64,000 bases of DNA from Solobacterium sp. GTDB taxonomy: Bacteria; Bacillota_I; Bacilli_A; Erysipelotrichales; Erysipelotrichaceae. The position numbers and the translations under genes were made by a program. Within the stretch, counting starts at the first letter, position 1; every line of letters starts with the position of its first letter. The notes under the pieces are model-generated. The model saw only the letters and a list, made by a program, of their open reading frames with translations. It made no database searches and had not been told where the DNA came from. The stretch is taken from NCBI GenBank assembly GCA_017543025.1, contig JAFYGX010000145.1, positions 33,272 to 97,271 of the forward strand. Direction: 5' to 3'. Below, piece after piece: positions 53,102 through 62,265 of the stretch.

Positions 53102-54535
53102 TCACCGGCAGTTCCGCAGAATATCCAGCAGAATTTCGTATGCATCATCAAACGATTTCAGATCCATCCGTTCCTTCGGAGAGTGGATGTCCATGGTAAT
53201 CGGGCCTAACGTAATAATGTCCATCTGCGGGTCGAGACCCTTGATGATGCCGCATTCGAGACCTCCGTGGGTGGCGCATTCCTCAAACCGAAATCCGCGG
53301 GATTCCACCGCTTTCTTCATCAGCCTGCGGAGACTGGATTCCTTTTCATAAGCCCATCCCGGATAACCTTCCGGAATATCTTTTTCCATACCGAGCATAT
53401 CTGCAAGTGTACCGAGCATTTCGCCGATATGTCTGCGCTGGCTGTCGTCGGCCGCTCTGATCATAGCCGTGAATTCAACGGTGTCTTCATGCCGGCTGAC
53501 AATGCCGAGATTCAGGGAAGCTGTAGTCAGATCACGGATGACTACAGAGCGGTGCAGAAAGCCGTCGGGCGTCAGAAACAGATAATTGAGCAGGCGGTCA
53601 GATATATCCTGCGAAAAGGAAGATGCCGGTTCATTTATTTCGTGAACTGTGATCGTAAGGTCCGGTTCACTGTAGCGGTATTCTGCTGTAATCTCTGCTG
53701 TGCTTGTTTCGATCTGTTTTTTCAGAGCCTGCTCAGAGGCGTCAGAAACAAACCGGAACTGTGCTTCGCGGGCGATTGCATTTTCCTTTGATCCGCCCTG
53801 CAGGGAGGAAAGGGTCACATTCAATCCGGCAAGCTGAGCTTCCTTCAGAATTCTGCCTGCGATGATATTTGCGTTTCCCCGCTCCATGTGTATTTTTCCG
53901 CCGGAGTGACCGCCAAGCAGGCCACTGACGGAGAGCTCATAAAGCGGAAGGGACGAGGGAATGTCTTTCACTTTCTGAGAAATCCGGGCAGTGACTGCTC
54001 CGGCACAGGCGACCTCGGTTGTACCGACGCCGGAACCGTCAAGGGAGATGTACCGGTGACCGTGAAGGTCTTCCGGATGAAGCTCTGCCGCGCCGAGCAG
54101 GCCGATCTCTTCCTGCACGGTAAAGATGCATTCCAGAGGCGGATGGGCAATGGAAGAATCTTCCAGGATTGCCAGCATATATGCGGCTCCGGCTCCGTCA
54201 TCCGCTCCGAGTGTTGTGCCGCGTGCTTTCAGCCATCCGTCTTCACAGATCAGTTCGATCGGATCGCGTTCAAAGTCATGATCGATGCCGCGTTCCTTTT
54301 CGCATACCATGTCAATATGCGCCTGCAGGATGATCGGATCGCTGTTTTCATAACCGTCGGACGCCGGCTTGTCTACGATAACGTTATATACGTGATCCTG
54401 TTTATAAGGTAATCCGAGTGCTTCTGCAACGCTGCAGATATAATCACTTGCGGCCTTTTCGTTCCTGGATCCGCGCGGGATGAGAGAAAGCTGCCTGAAA
54501 TAATAGCAGTACCGTTTTGAAAGATCAAAATCCAT
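53102..54535 (-). CDS. pepD: Aminoacyl-histidine dipeptidase (M20 family)
   Basis: The start MDFDLSKRYCYYF is fixed by an AGGAGG 7 bases upstream. The 477-residue metallopeptidase shows LQAHIDMVCEK (first zinc His/Asp), LGADDGAGAAYML (bridging Asp), VQEEIGLLGA (catalytic Glu pair), a dimerisation lid with GGHSGGKIHMERGN and a late ATHGGLECG (metal histidine). It hydrolyses dipeptides such as Xaa-His in the cytoplasm. A TATAAT 20 bases upstream on the minus strand (54557-54552) is the probable -10 element. Confidence 0.94.
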   Translation of the reverse strand: MDFDLSKRYCYYFRQLSLIPRGSRNEKAASDYICSVAEALGLPYKQDHVYNVIVDKPASDGYENSDPIILQAHIDMVCEKERGIDHDFERDPIELICEDGWLKARGTTLGADDGAGAAYMLAILEDSSIAHPPLECIFTVQEEIGLLGAAELHPEDLHGHRYISLDGSGVGTTEVACAGAVTARISQKVKDIPSSLPLYELSVSGLLGGHSGGKIHMERGNANIIAGRILKEAQLAGLNVTLSSLQGGSKENAIAREAQFRFVSDASEQALKKQIETSTAEITAEYRYSEPDLTITVHEINEPASSFSQDISDRLLNYLFLTPDGFLHRSVVIRDLTTASLNLGIVSRHEDTVEFTAMIRAADDSQRRHIGEMLGTLADMLGMEKDIPEGYPGWAYEKESSLRRLMKKAVESRGFRFEECATHGGLECGIIKGLDPQMDIITLGPITMDIHSPKERMDLKSFDDAYEILLDILRNCR

Positions 54536-54836
54536 AACAATGCCTCCTGTAAAATTATAAAGGAAAGTAACAGGAATCCTGCAGAATCGCTGCAAAATCA
54601 GAAGAAGCAGACCGCGGCGGCAGAAGAGCAGAAAATGAGGTGAAAAATGGAACTGTGAAGAACTGATGTTCTGATCATATTCACTGATGACCGGCATGGA
54701 TGACTTGCGTGGTGCGCATGATTGCGGCGGCTATGGTTCAGGAGTCTGCGGTGTCTGAAATAAGCGGAACGCAAGTGCTGAAAACAGTTCGGAATCAATT
54801 TCTTTTCCGGCAGTGACGTTGTAAAATAGAGACGTT
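54536..54836. other. Divergent intergenic region between pepD and vanY
   Basis: It contains the pepD -10 element (TATAAT, minus strand, near 54552-54557). Close to the right end TAAAAT (54822-54827) lies 9 bases upstream of the vanY start, so the mRNA would have a very short leader or none, and no ribosome site is visible. No gene seen. Confidence 0.45.
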
Positions 54837-55607
54837 ATGGATATCTACAAACAGTTTAAAGGAAAGATTATAGCGGTCGTTGTCCTTTGTGTTGCGATTC
54901 TGATAGGGCTGATTGTGCTCAATATGAAGAGCTGCACGTTTAAAAGCAAACCAAAGCCGACGCCTACTCCGGAGGTGATTGAAACACCGGAGCCGACGCC
55001 TGAACCAACACCGGAGCCGACACCTGAACCGGTGATGGTAGATCTTCTGACAGATGATTCGATCAACCGTTATATCTCTCAGAGTCATATGATTTCGGAA
55101 AACTATGTGCCTGCCGACCTGCGCAATGTCAGTGTGCATGTTGCGAAACCGCAGCAGTTAAGAGAAGAGGCAGCGCAGAAGCTGGAAGAGATGTTCAAGG
55201 CGGCGATTGATGACAGAATCTATCTGAAGCTTGTCAGCGGCTATCGTTCCTATCGGGAACAGGCTGATCTGTTCAGCTACTATACGCAGATACGCGGCTC
55301 ATATTATGCGAGCGTCGTCGATGATCATCCTGGTGCCAGTGAACATCAGCTCGGCCTTGCGGCTGACCTTGGCTGCTGGAATGGCGCCTGTGAGCTTGCC
55401 TACTGCTTTACACAGTATGCAGATTACGCATGGCTGAAAGAAAACTCCTATAAGTACGGATATATTGAGCGTTATCCGGAAGGGAAGCAGTCCATTACCA
55501 ATATCGCTTACAGCCCGTGGCATTATCGCTATGTCGGTCTGGAAGAAGCTGCGAAGATTCATGAAAGCGGCCTGACGATGGAGGAGTATTACAACATTCA
55601 GGATTAA
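54837..55607 (+). CDS. VanY-type D-alanyl-D-alanine carboxypeptidase, second copy
   Basis: The 256-residue protein has an N-terminal transmembrane helix (about 9-29), a Pro/Thr/Glu spacer built of tandem PTPE/PEPT units (about 40-65), and an M15B domain with SEHQLGLAADL (zinc His, Asp) and SPWHYRYVG (catalytic and zinc residues). It resembles the 17896 protein in architecture, with a tighter spacer repeat. It is predicted to remove terminal D-Ala from peptidoglycan stems at the outer face. No vancomycin-resistance genes are near, so a housekeeping role is likely. Monocistronic, with no clear ribosome site. Confidence 0.9.
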   Translation: MDIYKQFKGKIIAVVVLCVAILIGLIVLNMKSCTFKSKPKPTPTPEVIETPEPTPEPTPEPTPEPVMVDLLTDDSINRYISQSHMISENYVPADLRNVSVHVAKPQQLREEAAQKLEEMFKAAIDDRIYLKLVSGYRSYREQADLFSYYTQIRGSYYASVVDDHPGASEHQLGLAADLGCWNGACELAYCFTQYADYAWLKENSYKYGYIERYPEGKQSITNIAYSPWHYRYVGLEEAAKIHESGLTMEEYYNIQD

Positions 55608-55626
55608 CGATCCGATCTGCTGAAAA

Positions 55627-55656
55627 AAGAAAAAGACTCTGAGCAGTCTTTTTCTT
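55627..55656. terminator. Bidirectional terminator between vanY and the GH32 gene
   Basis: AAGAAAAAGACT (55627-55638) pairs with AGTCTTTTTCTT (55645-55656). The T-run works for vanY on the plus strand and the A-run gives T-rich RNA on the minus strand. Confidence 0.8.
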
Positions 55657-55758
55657 ATGAATACACATATTGAGTCTTCCGCATGAACGGAACAGTACAC
55701 CGGGATCAGCCGGTCAAGGAGGGTATGCGGAAGACTCGGGAGAATGTGAGCGGATGGT

Positions 55759-57231
55759 TCAATCCTGGGAGGACAAGTCGTACTTTGTGATCTCTGCCGG
55801 TACACATCCGTTGACATGGAAGGAGATTCCTTCCGCAGCAGTCTCTGTGTACAGGACATGGCTCATCACCTGTCTTCCGCCGTTAATGAATACTTCACAG
55901 CTGAAGCGGTCCAGCAGGATGCGGAGGGACAGAACTCCCTTTACCGGCTCGGTATGACAGCTGCGGATGTGGGCAAGATTGCGTGTTGTGCCGGAGCTGG
56001 AACGGTCAAAGGTGAGCGTTTTCTCATCCGGCCGGTATTTCAGAGATGTGTAATGTTTTCCGTCTTCCGCAAACCGGATTTCGAAGGTCTTCAGATCGGT
56101 TTCATCCGGCCTCAGCTCAATCAGCAGGTCGATTGTTCTTCCCTGAATGCCGGGAAGCGTCATATCGCCGCTGAGAACCTGTTCATAATGAACTGGGTCA
56201 TGCCGGAGGGTTTCGAGTTCTCTGATTGGCGTCTGAATCAGAACTCCGTCAGAAATATGAAGCTCTCTTGGAACAGTGATCTGCCCCATCCAGTCAAGGG
56301 ATTCACCGGTGAATGTGATCGTGTCCCAGTTCTGCATCCAGGCAAGCATGATGCGTCTGCCGTCTTCAGTGCAGATCGACTGGGTGGCATAGAAATCAAT
56401 GCCGCAGTCAACCGGCTGATCGGTATGCGGAATAAATGTTCCGGATGCTTCATCGAAGTCTCCAGTCAGACAGAGATTGCCGTTGCCGCTGTAATAGCGG
56501 TCGTTTTTTTCCATATCCATCGGACTGGCCATCAGTACATAAGTCCCGTCAAGCGGGAAGAAATCAGGACACTCCCACATCTTACCGAATGTCCCGTCAT
56601 TTTCGGCCAGAACGCCAAGGCAGGACCAGCGGTATCCGTCCGGACTTGAAAAGCGCACGACCCGTCCGTTTCCGTCGGTTTTCTTTTCGACGGTCACGCA
56701 GGTATAGGAGCCGTCTGCTTCTTTCCAGATTTTCGGATCACGGAAATCATATCCGTTTCCGCCATCCGGAAGCGATGTGTGATCGATGACAGGGTTGCCT
56801 GCATATTTGACATAATCTCTTCCGTTTTCACTGATCGCAAGACACTGTGTCTGAACGGCAATGCCGTCTTTCATCGGGCCGACACCGGTGTAAATCAGAA
56901 GATGCTTGCCGTCTTCCAGTTCAACCGCACCTCCCGAGAAGCAGCCGCTGGTGTCTTCGGTAATATCCGGAGCCATGACAGCAGGCAGATAATCCCAGTG
57001 AAGCAGGTCTTTACTGACCGCATGCCCCCAGTGCATCGGGCCCCACTTTTTTTCGAAGGGATAATACTGATAGAATAGATGGTACATCCCGTTGTAAACG
57101 GAGAATCCGTTCGGATCATTCATCCACCCGACGAAAGGGGTAAGGTGAAACAGAGGTCTCTGTTCCTTCGGGATCTGATTCCCTTTTTCTTCCTCATATG
57201 TTCTTGCGTCCGCAAGTGCCTGACTTATCAT
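55759..57231 (-). CDS. GH32 beta-fructofuranosidase (sucrose/fructan hydrolase)
   Basis: The 490-residue protein has the GH32 catalytic set: WMNDPNG (nucleophile Asp39), FRDPKIW (transition-state stabilising Asp) and MWECPDFF (acid/base Glu). The C-terminal beta-sandwich of about 140 residues is present. There is no signal peptide, so it acts in the cytoplasm on imported sucrose or short fructo-oligosaccharides, yielding fructose. It is the last gene of the transport operon, 62 bases after the binding-protein gene. Absence of a PTS transporter suggests unphosphorylated substrate. Confidence 0.94.
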   Translation of the reverse strand: MISQALADARTYEEEKGNQIPKEQRPLFHLTPFVGWMNDPNGFSVYNGMYHLFYQYYPFEKKWGPMHWGHAVSKDLLHWDYLPAVMAPDITEDTSGCFSGGAVELEDGKHLLIYTGVGPMKDGIAVQTQCLAISENGRDYVKYAGNPVIDHTSLPDGGNGYDFRDPKIWKEADGSYTCVTVEKKTDGNGRVVRFSSPDGYRWSCLGVLAENDGTFGKMWECPDFFPLDGTYVLMASPMDMEKNDRYYSGNGNLCLTGDFDEASGTFIPHTDQPVDCGIDFYATQSICTEDGRRIMLAWMQNWDTITFTGESLDWMGQITVPRELHISDGVLIQTPIRELETLRHDPVHYEQVLSGDMTLPGIQGRTIDLLIELRPDETDLKTFEIRFAEDGKHYTSLKYRPDEKTLTFDRSSSGTTRNLAHIRSCHTEPVKGVLSLRILLDRFSCEVFINGGRQVMSHVLYTETAAEGISFHVNGCVPAEITKYDLSSQD

Positions 57232-57293
57232 GGTTCCTCCGTTCTGAAATGATGAGATATCCGCCCCCTGAGGAGCGGATATCTTATCTTGTA

Positions 57294-58997
57294 TTACTTA
57301 TAGTATTCGTCGAGATATTTCTGATAGATTGCGAGCAGTTTGGGCAGGCCATATGCGTCGAGATCTTTCTGGAGCTGATCCCAGTCCGCATCTGTGAATC
57401 CATTCATGACCCAGTCAGACTTCGCGGTGTTGATGCATTTGGTGATGTCAGCCTGGAGATTGGATACTTCCTTGGTGTCTTCGGTTGTCATCAGGACATT
57501 CGGGAACACATACTTGGTGTTCATATCCGGTGTGTAGATGTCCTTGATCCAGTTGAGACGGTACTGCGCATCATCCGGGCATGTTACATAAACATCGTAG
57601 TAGGAGTCGAGAATTGCCAGCGGGCCGCCGACGCACTCTGCTTCACGTACTTCAACCGGAGAAGCGTCACCGAGCGGAGCGTGCTTCAGCATGTCTTCGC
57701 CGTTTGCGTTCTTGCCGAGCACGAAGATATCGAAGTCATCGTCTTCCCCATAGGTGCCCCAGTTGTTCTGCGGGGACTGGAACGGATCATACATCTGGTC
57801 GAGCCATGCGCATACGAGCGCCGGGTTCTTCGCAACAGCCGTAATGACGCAGCGTCCGCGGTCGAAACCGGAGGTAAAGGAGCCGTTCTGCGGAGTGATG
57901 TTTCTGACATCTGCTGTAAGAGCAGGCAGCGGTACCCATCTCTTGCCGGCAATCAGATCGTCCATGCTGACCTGAGCGATGTTTGCGACATCCCAGGAGA
58001 AGCATACACCATAACGGCCGGATTTGCCCTTGGCAACATAAGTGGACCATTCCTGTGTGAAGGCTTCCGGATCGATGAGTCCTTCATCGTACAGCTTGTG
58101 GAGCCATTCGAGACCCTTCTTGAAGCCTTCCTGTGATGCGGTGCAGACAACCTGCTTGTCATTGTTGACTGCGATATGTCTTCCTTTGTCCATATCACCG
58201 ATTCCTTCGCCGAAACCGTTGATGAGGATTGCGGCATCCTGGTCGCCGTCATTCATGATGCAGGCCATCGGGATGATGTCGCCGTCAATGCCGAATTCTT
58301 TCTTGATGTCAGCTGCGTTGTCGCGGAATGCGATCAGGACTTTTTCGAATTCGTCTGTTGTCGTCGGCATTTCAAGGCCGAGGAAGTCAAGCCAGTCCTT
58401 GTTGATGAAGCTCATGTTGTCGACGGTCTGGATTGCAGTCTTTTCATAACCGAGCTGTTCGATCCACGGCAGAGCCCAGATGTGTCCGTCCGCGTCGGTG
58501 CACATTGTACGGTATTCCGGAGCCTGCTCGAATACTTTCTGCAGGTTCGGCATATATTTGTCAATGTATTCTTCGACATTGATGATAACACCCTGTTTGG
58601 CATACTTCATCAGATCCGTGTCACTGAAGCCGGCGTTGAAGATGAAGTCAGGCAGCGTGTTGACGTTTGCCATTTCAAGTGCGATCTTGTCGCCCCACTG
58701 GTCGGACTGAATGGTTTTCCAGTCTACATGGACGTTTGTCTTTTCCTCGAGACGCTTGAAGATCGTACGGTTGTTCGGCTCGGATTCAGAGCCAGCCGGG
58801 TAATTTGTCAGGCCTTTGAGGGTTGCTTTTTCCGCAAGCGGGAATTTCAGCGATTCTGCGTCAACTTCCTGAACCGCTGCGGTTCCGCCGGTTGCGGTGG
58901 TGCCGGAGCCTTTGGATCCGCATCCGGCAAGCAGAGCGGAGGACATGCTGAGGGCGAGAGCGGCTGTCACGAGCCGCTTCATTGTGATTGAATTCAT
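57294..58997 (-). CDS. Lipoprotein sugar-binding protein of an LplABC-type ABC importer
   Basis: The 567-residue protein has a type II signal peptide with lipobox LLAG-Cys26 and a Gly/Thr/Ser-rich linker, followed by a long extracellular solute-binding fold of the LplA/cluster type (family 1), with motifs such as LPDFIFNAGF. It would be anchored outside the membrane and deliver sugar to the permeases encoded upstream (59043, 59960). The length of about 540 mature residues is typical for binding proteins of large oligosaccharides. Downstream GH32 points to fructo-oligosaccharide or sucrose as ligand. Confidence 0.92.
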   Translation of the reverse strand: MNSITMKRLVTAALALSMSSALLAGCGSKGSGTTATGGTAAVQEVDAESLKFPLAEKATLKGLTNYPAGSESEPNNRTIFKRLEEKTNVHVDWKTIQSDQWGDKIALEMANVNTLPDFIFNAGFSDTDLMKYAKQGVIINVEEYIDKYMPNLQKVFEQAPEYRTMCTDADGHIWALPWIEQLGYEKTAIQTVDNMSFINKDWLDFLGLEMPTTTDEFEKVLIAFRDNAADIKKEFGIDGDIIPMACIMNDGDQDAAILINGFGEGIGDMDKGRHIAVNNDKQVVCTASQEGFKKGLEWLHKLYDEGLIDPEAFTQEWSTYVAKGKSGRYGVCFSWDVANIAQVSMDDLIAGKRWVPLPALTADVRNITPQNGSFTSGFDRGRCVITAVAKNPALVCAWLDQMYDPFQSPQNNWGTYGEDDDFDIFVLGKNANGEDMLKHAPLGDASPVEVREAECVGGPLAILDSYYDVYVTCPDDAQYRLNWIKDIYTPDMNTKYVFPNVLMTTEDTKEVSNLQADITKCINTAKSDWVMNGFTDADWDQLQKDLDAYGLPKLLAIYQKYLDEYYK

Positions 58998-59042
58998 AGA
59001 TGTTCTTTCTCCTATATGGCTTTTATGTGTTGCGCTGTATGT

Positions 59043-59954
59043 TCAGCCTTTGATTGCGCCGGCCATGATTCCGTTGTCGAAGTATTTCTGGAAGAACGGA
59101 TACATAACCATGAGTGGAAGGCTTGAGATGATGATTGTTGCGTATTTGAGAAGCTCCGCGAGACGGGCGCGCTCAGCTGTGCTCTGCATGTCGGAGACCA
59201 TTCCCGGTTCCGGCTGATTCTGAATGAGAATCGAGCGGAGAACAAGCTGCAGCGGCTGTTTGGAAGCGCTGTTGAGGTAAATCATTGCGTCGAAATAGCT
59301 GTTCCACATTCCGACAAACTGCCACATTGCGATCGTTGCGATGATCGGCGTGCAGACCGGAAGAAGCACTTTGAAGAAGTAGACCATTTCGTTGGCACCG
59401 TCGATTTCGGCAGCTTCCTGCAGATCTTTCGGGATGCCCTGGTAGTACGTGCGTGCGATAATCATGTTCCATACGCTGAAGCATCCGGGAAGCAGAATCG
59501 CCCAGATCGTATCCAGCATGCCGAGATTTGAGATCAGCAGGTAGGTCGGAATGAGACCTCCGCCGAAGAACATGGTGATCACAAACAGCGTGTTGAAGAA
59601 CTTCTTTCCTTTGAAGTCATCGCGCGACATCGGATAAGCCGCAAGCAGTGTGACAACAACGGAGAGGATGGTGAACAGTACAGAGTAGATCAGCGCGTTT
59701 TTGAAACCGACCCAGATCTGCTTGTTGGACATAACGCGCTCGTAAGCGGTCAGCGTCCATTTGGAGAAATCGAAGGTAACGCCGGAGTTCTGCAGCGTGA
59801 TCGGATCAATGAAGGATGCCAGGATGATGTAAACCATCGGCAGGATGATCGCGATAACGAACAGACCGAGCAGGATGTATCCGATCGTGAGGATGACTTT
59901 GTCCTCGATGGGATATTTGGAAAATTCACTTTTCTTTTTTGTACTCATGCGCAT
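59043..59954 (-). CDS. Carbohydrate ABC transporter permease, LplC/YtcP type
   Basis: The 303-residue protein has six transmembrane segments and the binding-protein-dependent permease loop EAAEIDGANEMVYFFKVLLP, with which the ATPase interacts. The C-terminal region PFFQKYFDNGIMAGAIKG is standard for this family. It pairs with the LplB-type permease gene 5 bases upstream to form the translocation pore. Confidence 0.95.
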   Translation of the reverse strand: MRMSTKKKSEFSKYPIEDKVILTIGYILLGLFVIAIILPMVYIILASFIDPITLQNSGVTFDFSKWTLTAYERVMSNKQIWVGFKNALIYSVLFTILSVVVTLLAAYPMSRDDFKGKKFFNTLFVITMFFGGGLIPTYLLISNLGMLDTIWAILLPGCFSVWNMIIARTYYQGIPKDLQEAAEIDGANEMVYFFKVLLPVCTPIIATIAMWQFVGMWNSYFDAMIYLNSASKQPLQLVLRSILIQNQPEPGMVSDMQSTAERARLAELLKYATIIISSLPLMVMYPFFQKYFDNGIMAGAIKG

Positions 59955-59959
59955 TCTCC

Positions 59960-60904
59960 TCAGATTCCCCTGCCATCGTTCATTTTTTCTACGATCTTGT
60001 TCATGGAGATCAGCAGAATGACGTTGATTACGGTGTTGAACAGGCCGACTGCGGTAGAGAATCCGTAGTCGCCGTCGAGAAGACCTTTCTTATACACGTA
60101 TGTGGAAATGATTTCCGACGTGGACAGGTTCAGGTCTGTCTGAAGTGCATAGGCTTTTTCGAAACCGATGCTCATAATGTTTCCGACGGACATGATGAAC
60201 TGGATCAGAACCGTATCCTTGATCGCAGGCCATTCGACCGCTTTGATCTGCTGAATGATGTTGGCTCCGTCAATAACAGCTGCTTCCTTCAGCTCTTTGG
60301 AAGCGTTTGAGAGAGCCGCGGTGTAGATGATCGAAGCCCATCCTGCGCCCTGCCAGATTCCGGATGCGATGTAAATCGTACGGAATGCGGAAGGCATTGT
60401 CATGAAGTTCAGATCTGTTCCGAGCAGGGAGTTAACCAGACCTGTCGGAGACAGAAGGATACGGACAATACCGCAGAGGACGATGACAGAGATGAAGTTC
60501 GGCATGTAGAGCACGAGCTGAATCTTCTGCTTTGTCTTTGTGCTGAGAATACGGTTCAGCAGGAAGGCAAGCAGAATAGGTACCGGGAATCCCCACAGCA
60601 ATCCGAATACGCTCAGCTTCAGCGTGTTCATCAGATAGCTCATGAAGTCCGGGGATGACAGGAACCGTGCGAAGTGCGCCATGCCGACCCATTCACTTCC
60701 CAGGATACCCCGGATCGGGTTGTATTCCGTAAATGCGATCAGAATACCGCCCATCGGAAGATACCTGAATACGATCGTCAGAATGAATGCCGGCATCATG
60801 AACAGAACGTACAGCTGCCAGTGCTGTTTCATATAGATCCACGTATTATGCATCTTGGAAGGCGAAGCGGCCTGTGAGCCGGCTTTGCCCGATGAATTAC
60901 CCAT
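59960..60904 (-). CDS. Carbohydrate ABC transporter permease, LplB type
   Basis: I start at MGNSSGKAGS because AAAGGAGG lies 7 bases upstream; the open frame extends 12 codons further without a ribosome site. The 314-residue protein has six transmembrane segments and the permease loop ELKEAAVIDGANIIQQIKAVEWP. It is the first gene of the operon. No ATP-binding subunit is encoded in this locus, as is usual for this transporter class that shares an MsmX-type ATPase encoded elsewhere. Confidence 0.95.
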   Translation of the reverse strand: MGNSSGKAGSQAASPSKMHNTWIYMKQHWQLYVLFMMPAFILTIVFRYLPMGGILIAFTEYNPIRGILGSEWVGMAHFARFLSSPDFMSYLMNTLKLSVFGLLWGFPVPILLAFLLNRILSTKTKQKIQLVLYMPNFISVIVLCGIVRILLSPTGLVNSLLGTDLNFMTMPSAFRTIYIASGIWQGAGWASIIYTAALSNASKELKEAAVIDGANIIQQIKAVEWPAIKDTVLIQFIMSVGNIMSIGFEKAYALQTDLNLSTSEIISTYVYKKGLLDGDYGFSTAVGLFNTVINVILLISMNKIVEKMNDGRGI

Positions 60905-60988
60905 TGAAATCCTCCTTTCGTATCGCCGGCGGGCCTGCACCTACGGCCGATAGTGCATTTGCCCACTCAGCGGTTTTGTGACAATCCA

Positions 60989-61018
60989 ATACTAGCACTG
61001 CGAAGGAGGCACGGTCAA
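60989..61018 (-). promoter_or_regulatory. Promoter of the fructoside transport operon
   Basis: On the minus strand TTGACC (61018-61013) and TAGTAT (60994-60989) are separated by 18 bases. The first operator-like CATATG box lies 13 bases upstream of the -35. Confidence 0.6.
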
Positions 61019-61030
61019 TATAAAAAGATG

Positions 61031-61156
61031 CATATGCACAATGAAAATGTGCAAATGAAAATTTTCGGGCGTTTATTTTCACAATCCTTATTTATAGATA
61101 TGCAAAAGCAGAAGATTTGTTCATATGACAAATGCTTCTGATTTGTCATATGCACG
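61031..61156. promoter_or_regulatory. Candidate LacI-family operators with CATATG cores
   Basis: Three similar sites lie in the divergent region: CATATGCACA at 61031-61040, CATATGACAA at 61122-61131 (within ATTTGTTCATATGACAAAT, nearly palindromic) and CATATGCACG at 61147-61156 (preceded by ATTTGT). Between the permease operon promoter and the LacI start at 61196 they are well placed for the regulator encoded next door. Confidence 0.5.
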
Positions 61157-61195
61157 ATTCGATGTTATATTCAAATCAGAAAAGGAATCATTTCA

Positions 61196-62248
61196 ATGAA
61201 TAAAAGAGTGACGATTCAGGATATCGCAGATGCACTTGGAATATCGCGGAATACCGTATCAAAAGCAATCAATAATTCAGACGGGCTGGCAGACGGGACG
61301 AGAGAAAAAATTCTTCAGAAAGCGGTAGAGATGGGCTATAAGCAGTTTTCCTATGTCGCGTCGCTGTCAGCCGGAGCGGAAGGATCAGCTTTGACGGGGA
61401 CCGGAGAACGCCGCTATTCCGGCGAAATTTCTCTTCTTACTACGACCTATCTTGCAGGGAATCATTTTGCGTCCCTGTTTCTGGATAAATTCCACAAGGA
61501 GATTACAGCGGTTGGATTTACGCCGGTAACACACATCATCAGTAAGGAGAATCTGAAGGATCTGACGCTTCCGGTGACGTTTAATATTGAAAAGTCACAT
61601 GGCGTGATCTGTCTCGAACTGTTTGATCTGCGATACAGCAGTATGATCGCGTCACTGGACCTGCCGACGCTGTTTGTTGACGGACCGGCAAATCCGGACG
61701 GGGCACCGCTGGCGACAGATGTGCTGCTGATGGACAACACGACGGAGATTACCCGCTTTGTAAATATGATGCTGGACCGCGGACTGACAAAGATCGGATT
61801 TATCGGCGACTATCTGCATTGCCGTTCGTTCTATGAACGATACAGTGCATTCCGGCTTGCAATGCTGATGAACAACGTACCGGTTGAAAGCCGGTTTCTG
61901 ATCTGTCCGGAAGATCATGAGCTGGATATGTTCCGGGAGAAAATTGTTTCTCTGAAAGAGATGCCGGATGTATTCATCTGCGCCAATGATTTCGTGGCGA
62001 TCGATGCGATGCAGAATCTTGCCTCTCTGGACCGCGGTCTGCTGCATAAGGTGCGGTTTCTCGGATTTGACGATTCCCATGAGTCACGTATCTTCTATCC
62101 GGCGCTCTCCACAGTTCATATCCATACCCAGGTGATGGCGTTTTCCGCCCTTCACCTGCTGATTTCCCGGATCAATGAACCGTCGATGGATTACCGGGTC
62201 ATTTATTCCGCGACGGATCTTGTTCTCAGGGAATCAACGGAATACTGA
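61196..62248 (+). CDS. LacI-family transcriptional regulator
   Basis: The 350-residue protein has the N-terminal LacI helix-turn-helix and hinge (TIQDIADALGISRNTVSKAIN, residues about 4-24) and a periplasmic-binding-protein-like effector domain. It is divergent from the ABC/GH32 operon and the intervening CATATG sites suggest local control, probably responding to a fructoside. The DUF624 gene and an unknown gene follow on the same strand with short gaps and may be co-transcribed. Confidence 0.93.
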   Translation: MNKRVTIQDIADALGISRNTVSKAINNSDGLADGTREKILQKAVEMGYKQFSYVASLSAGAEGSALTGTGERRYSGEISLLTTTYLAGNHFASLFLDKFHKEITAVGFTPVTHIISKENLKDLTLPVTFNIEKSHGVICLELFDLRYSSMIASLDLPTLFVDGPANPDGAPLATDVLLMDNTTEITRFVNMMLDRGLTKIGFIGDYLHCRSFYERYSAFRLAMLMNNVPVESRFLICPEDHELDMFREKIVSLKEMPDVFICANDFVAIDAMQNLASLDRGLLHKVRFLGFDDSHESRIFYPALSTVHIHTQVMAFSALHLLISRINEPSMDYRVIYSATDLVLRESTEY

Positions 62249-62265
62249 AAAAAGGAGATTCTGAA

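Noticed and set aside
54955..55035. Tandem repeat of cgccgacacc-like units
   Set aside because: This is the coding repeat of the Pro/Thr/Glu spacer in the VanY protein, not a separate element.
55759..57231. Assignment as sucrose-6-phosphate hydrolase (PTS-linked)
   Set aside because: The gene is in an ABC importer operon with no PTS genes; unphosphorylated sucrose or fructan fragments are more likely.
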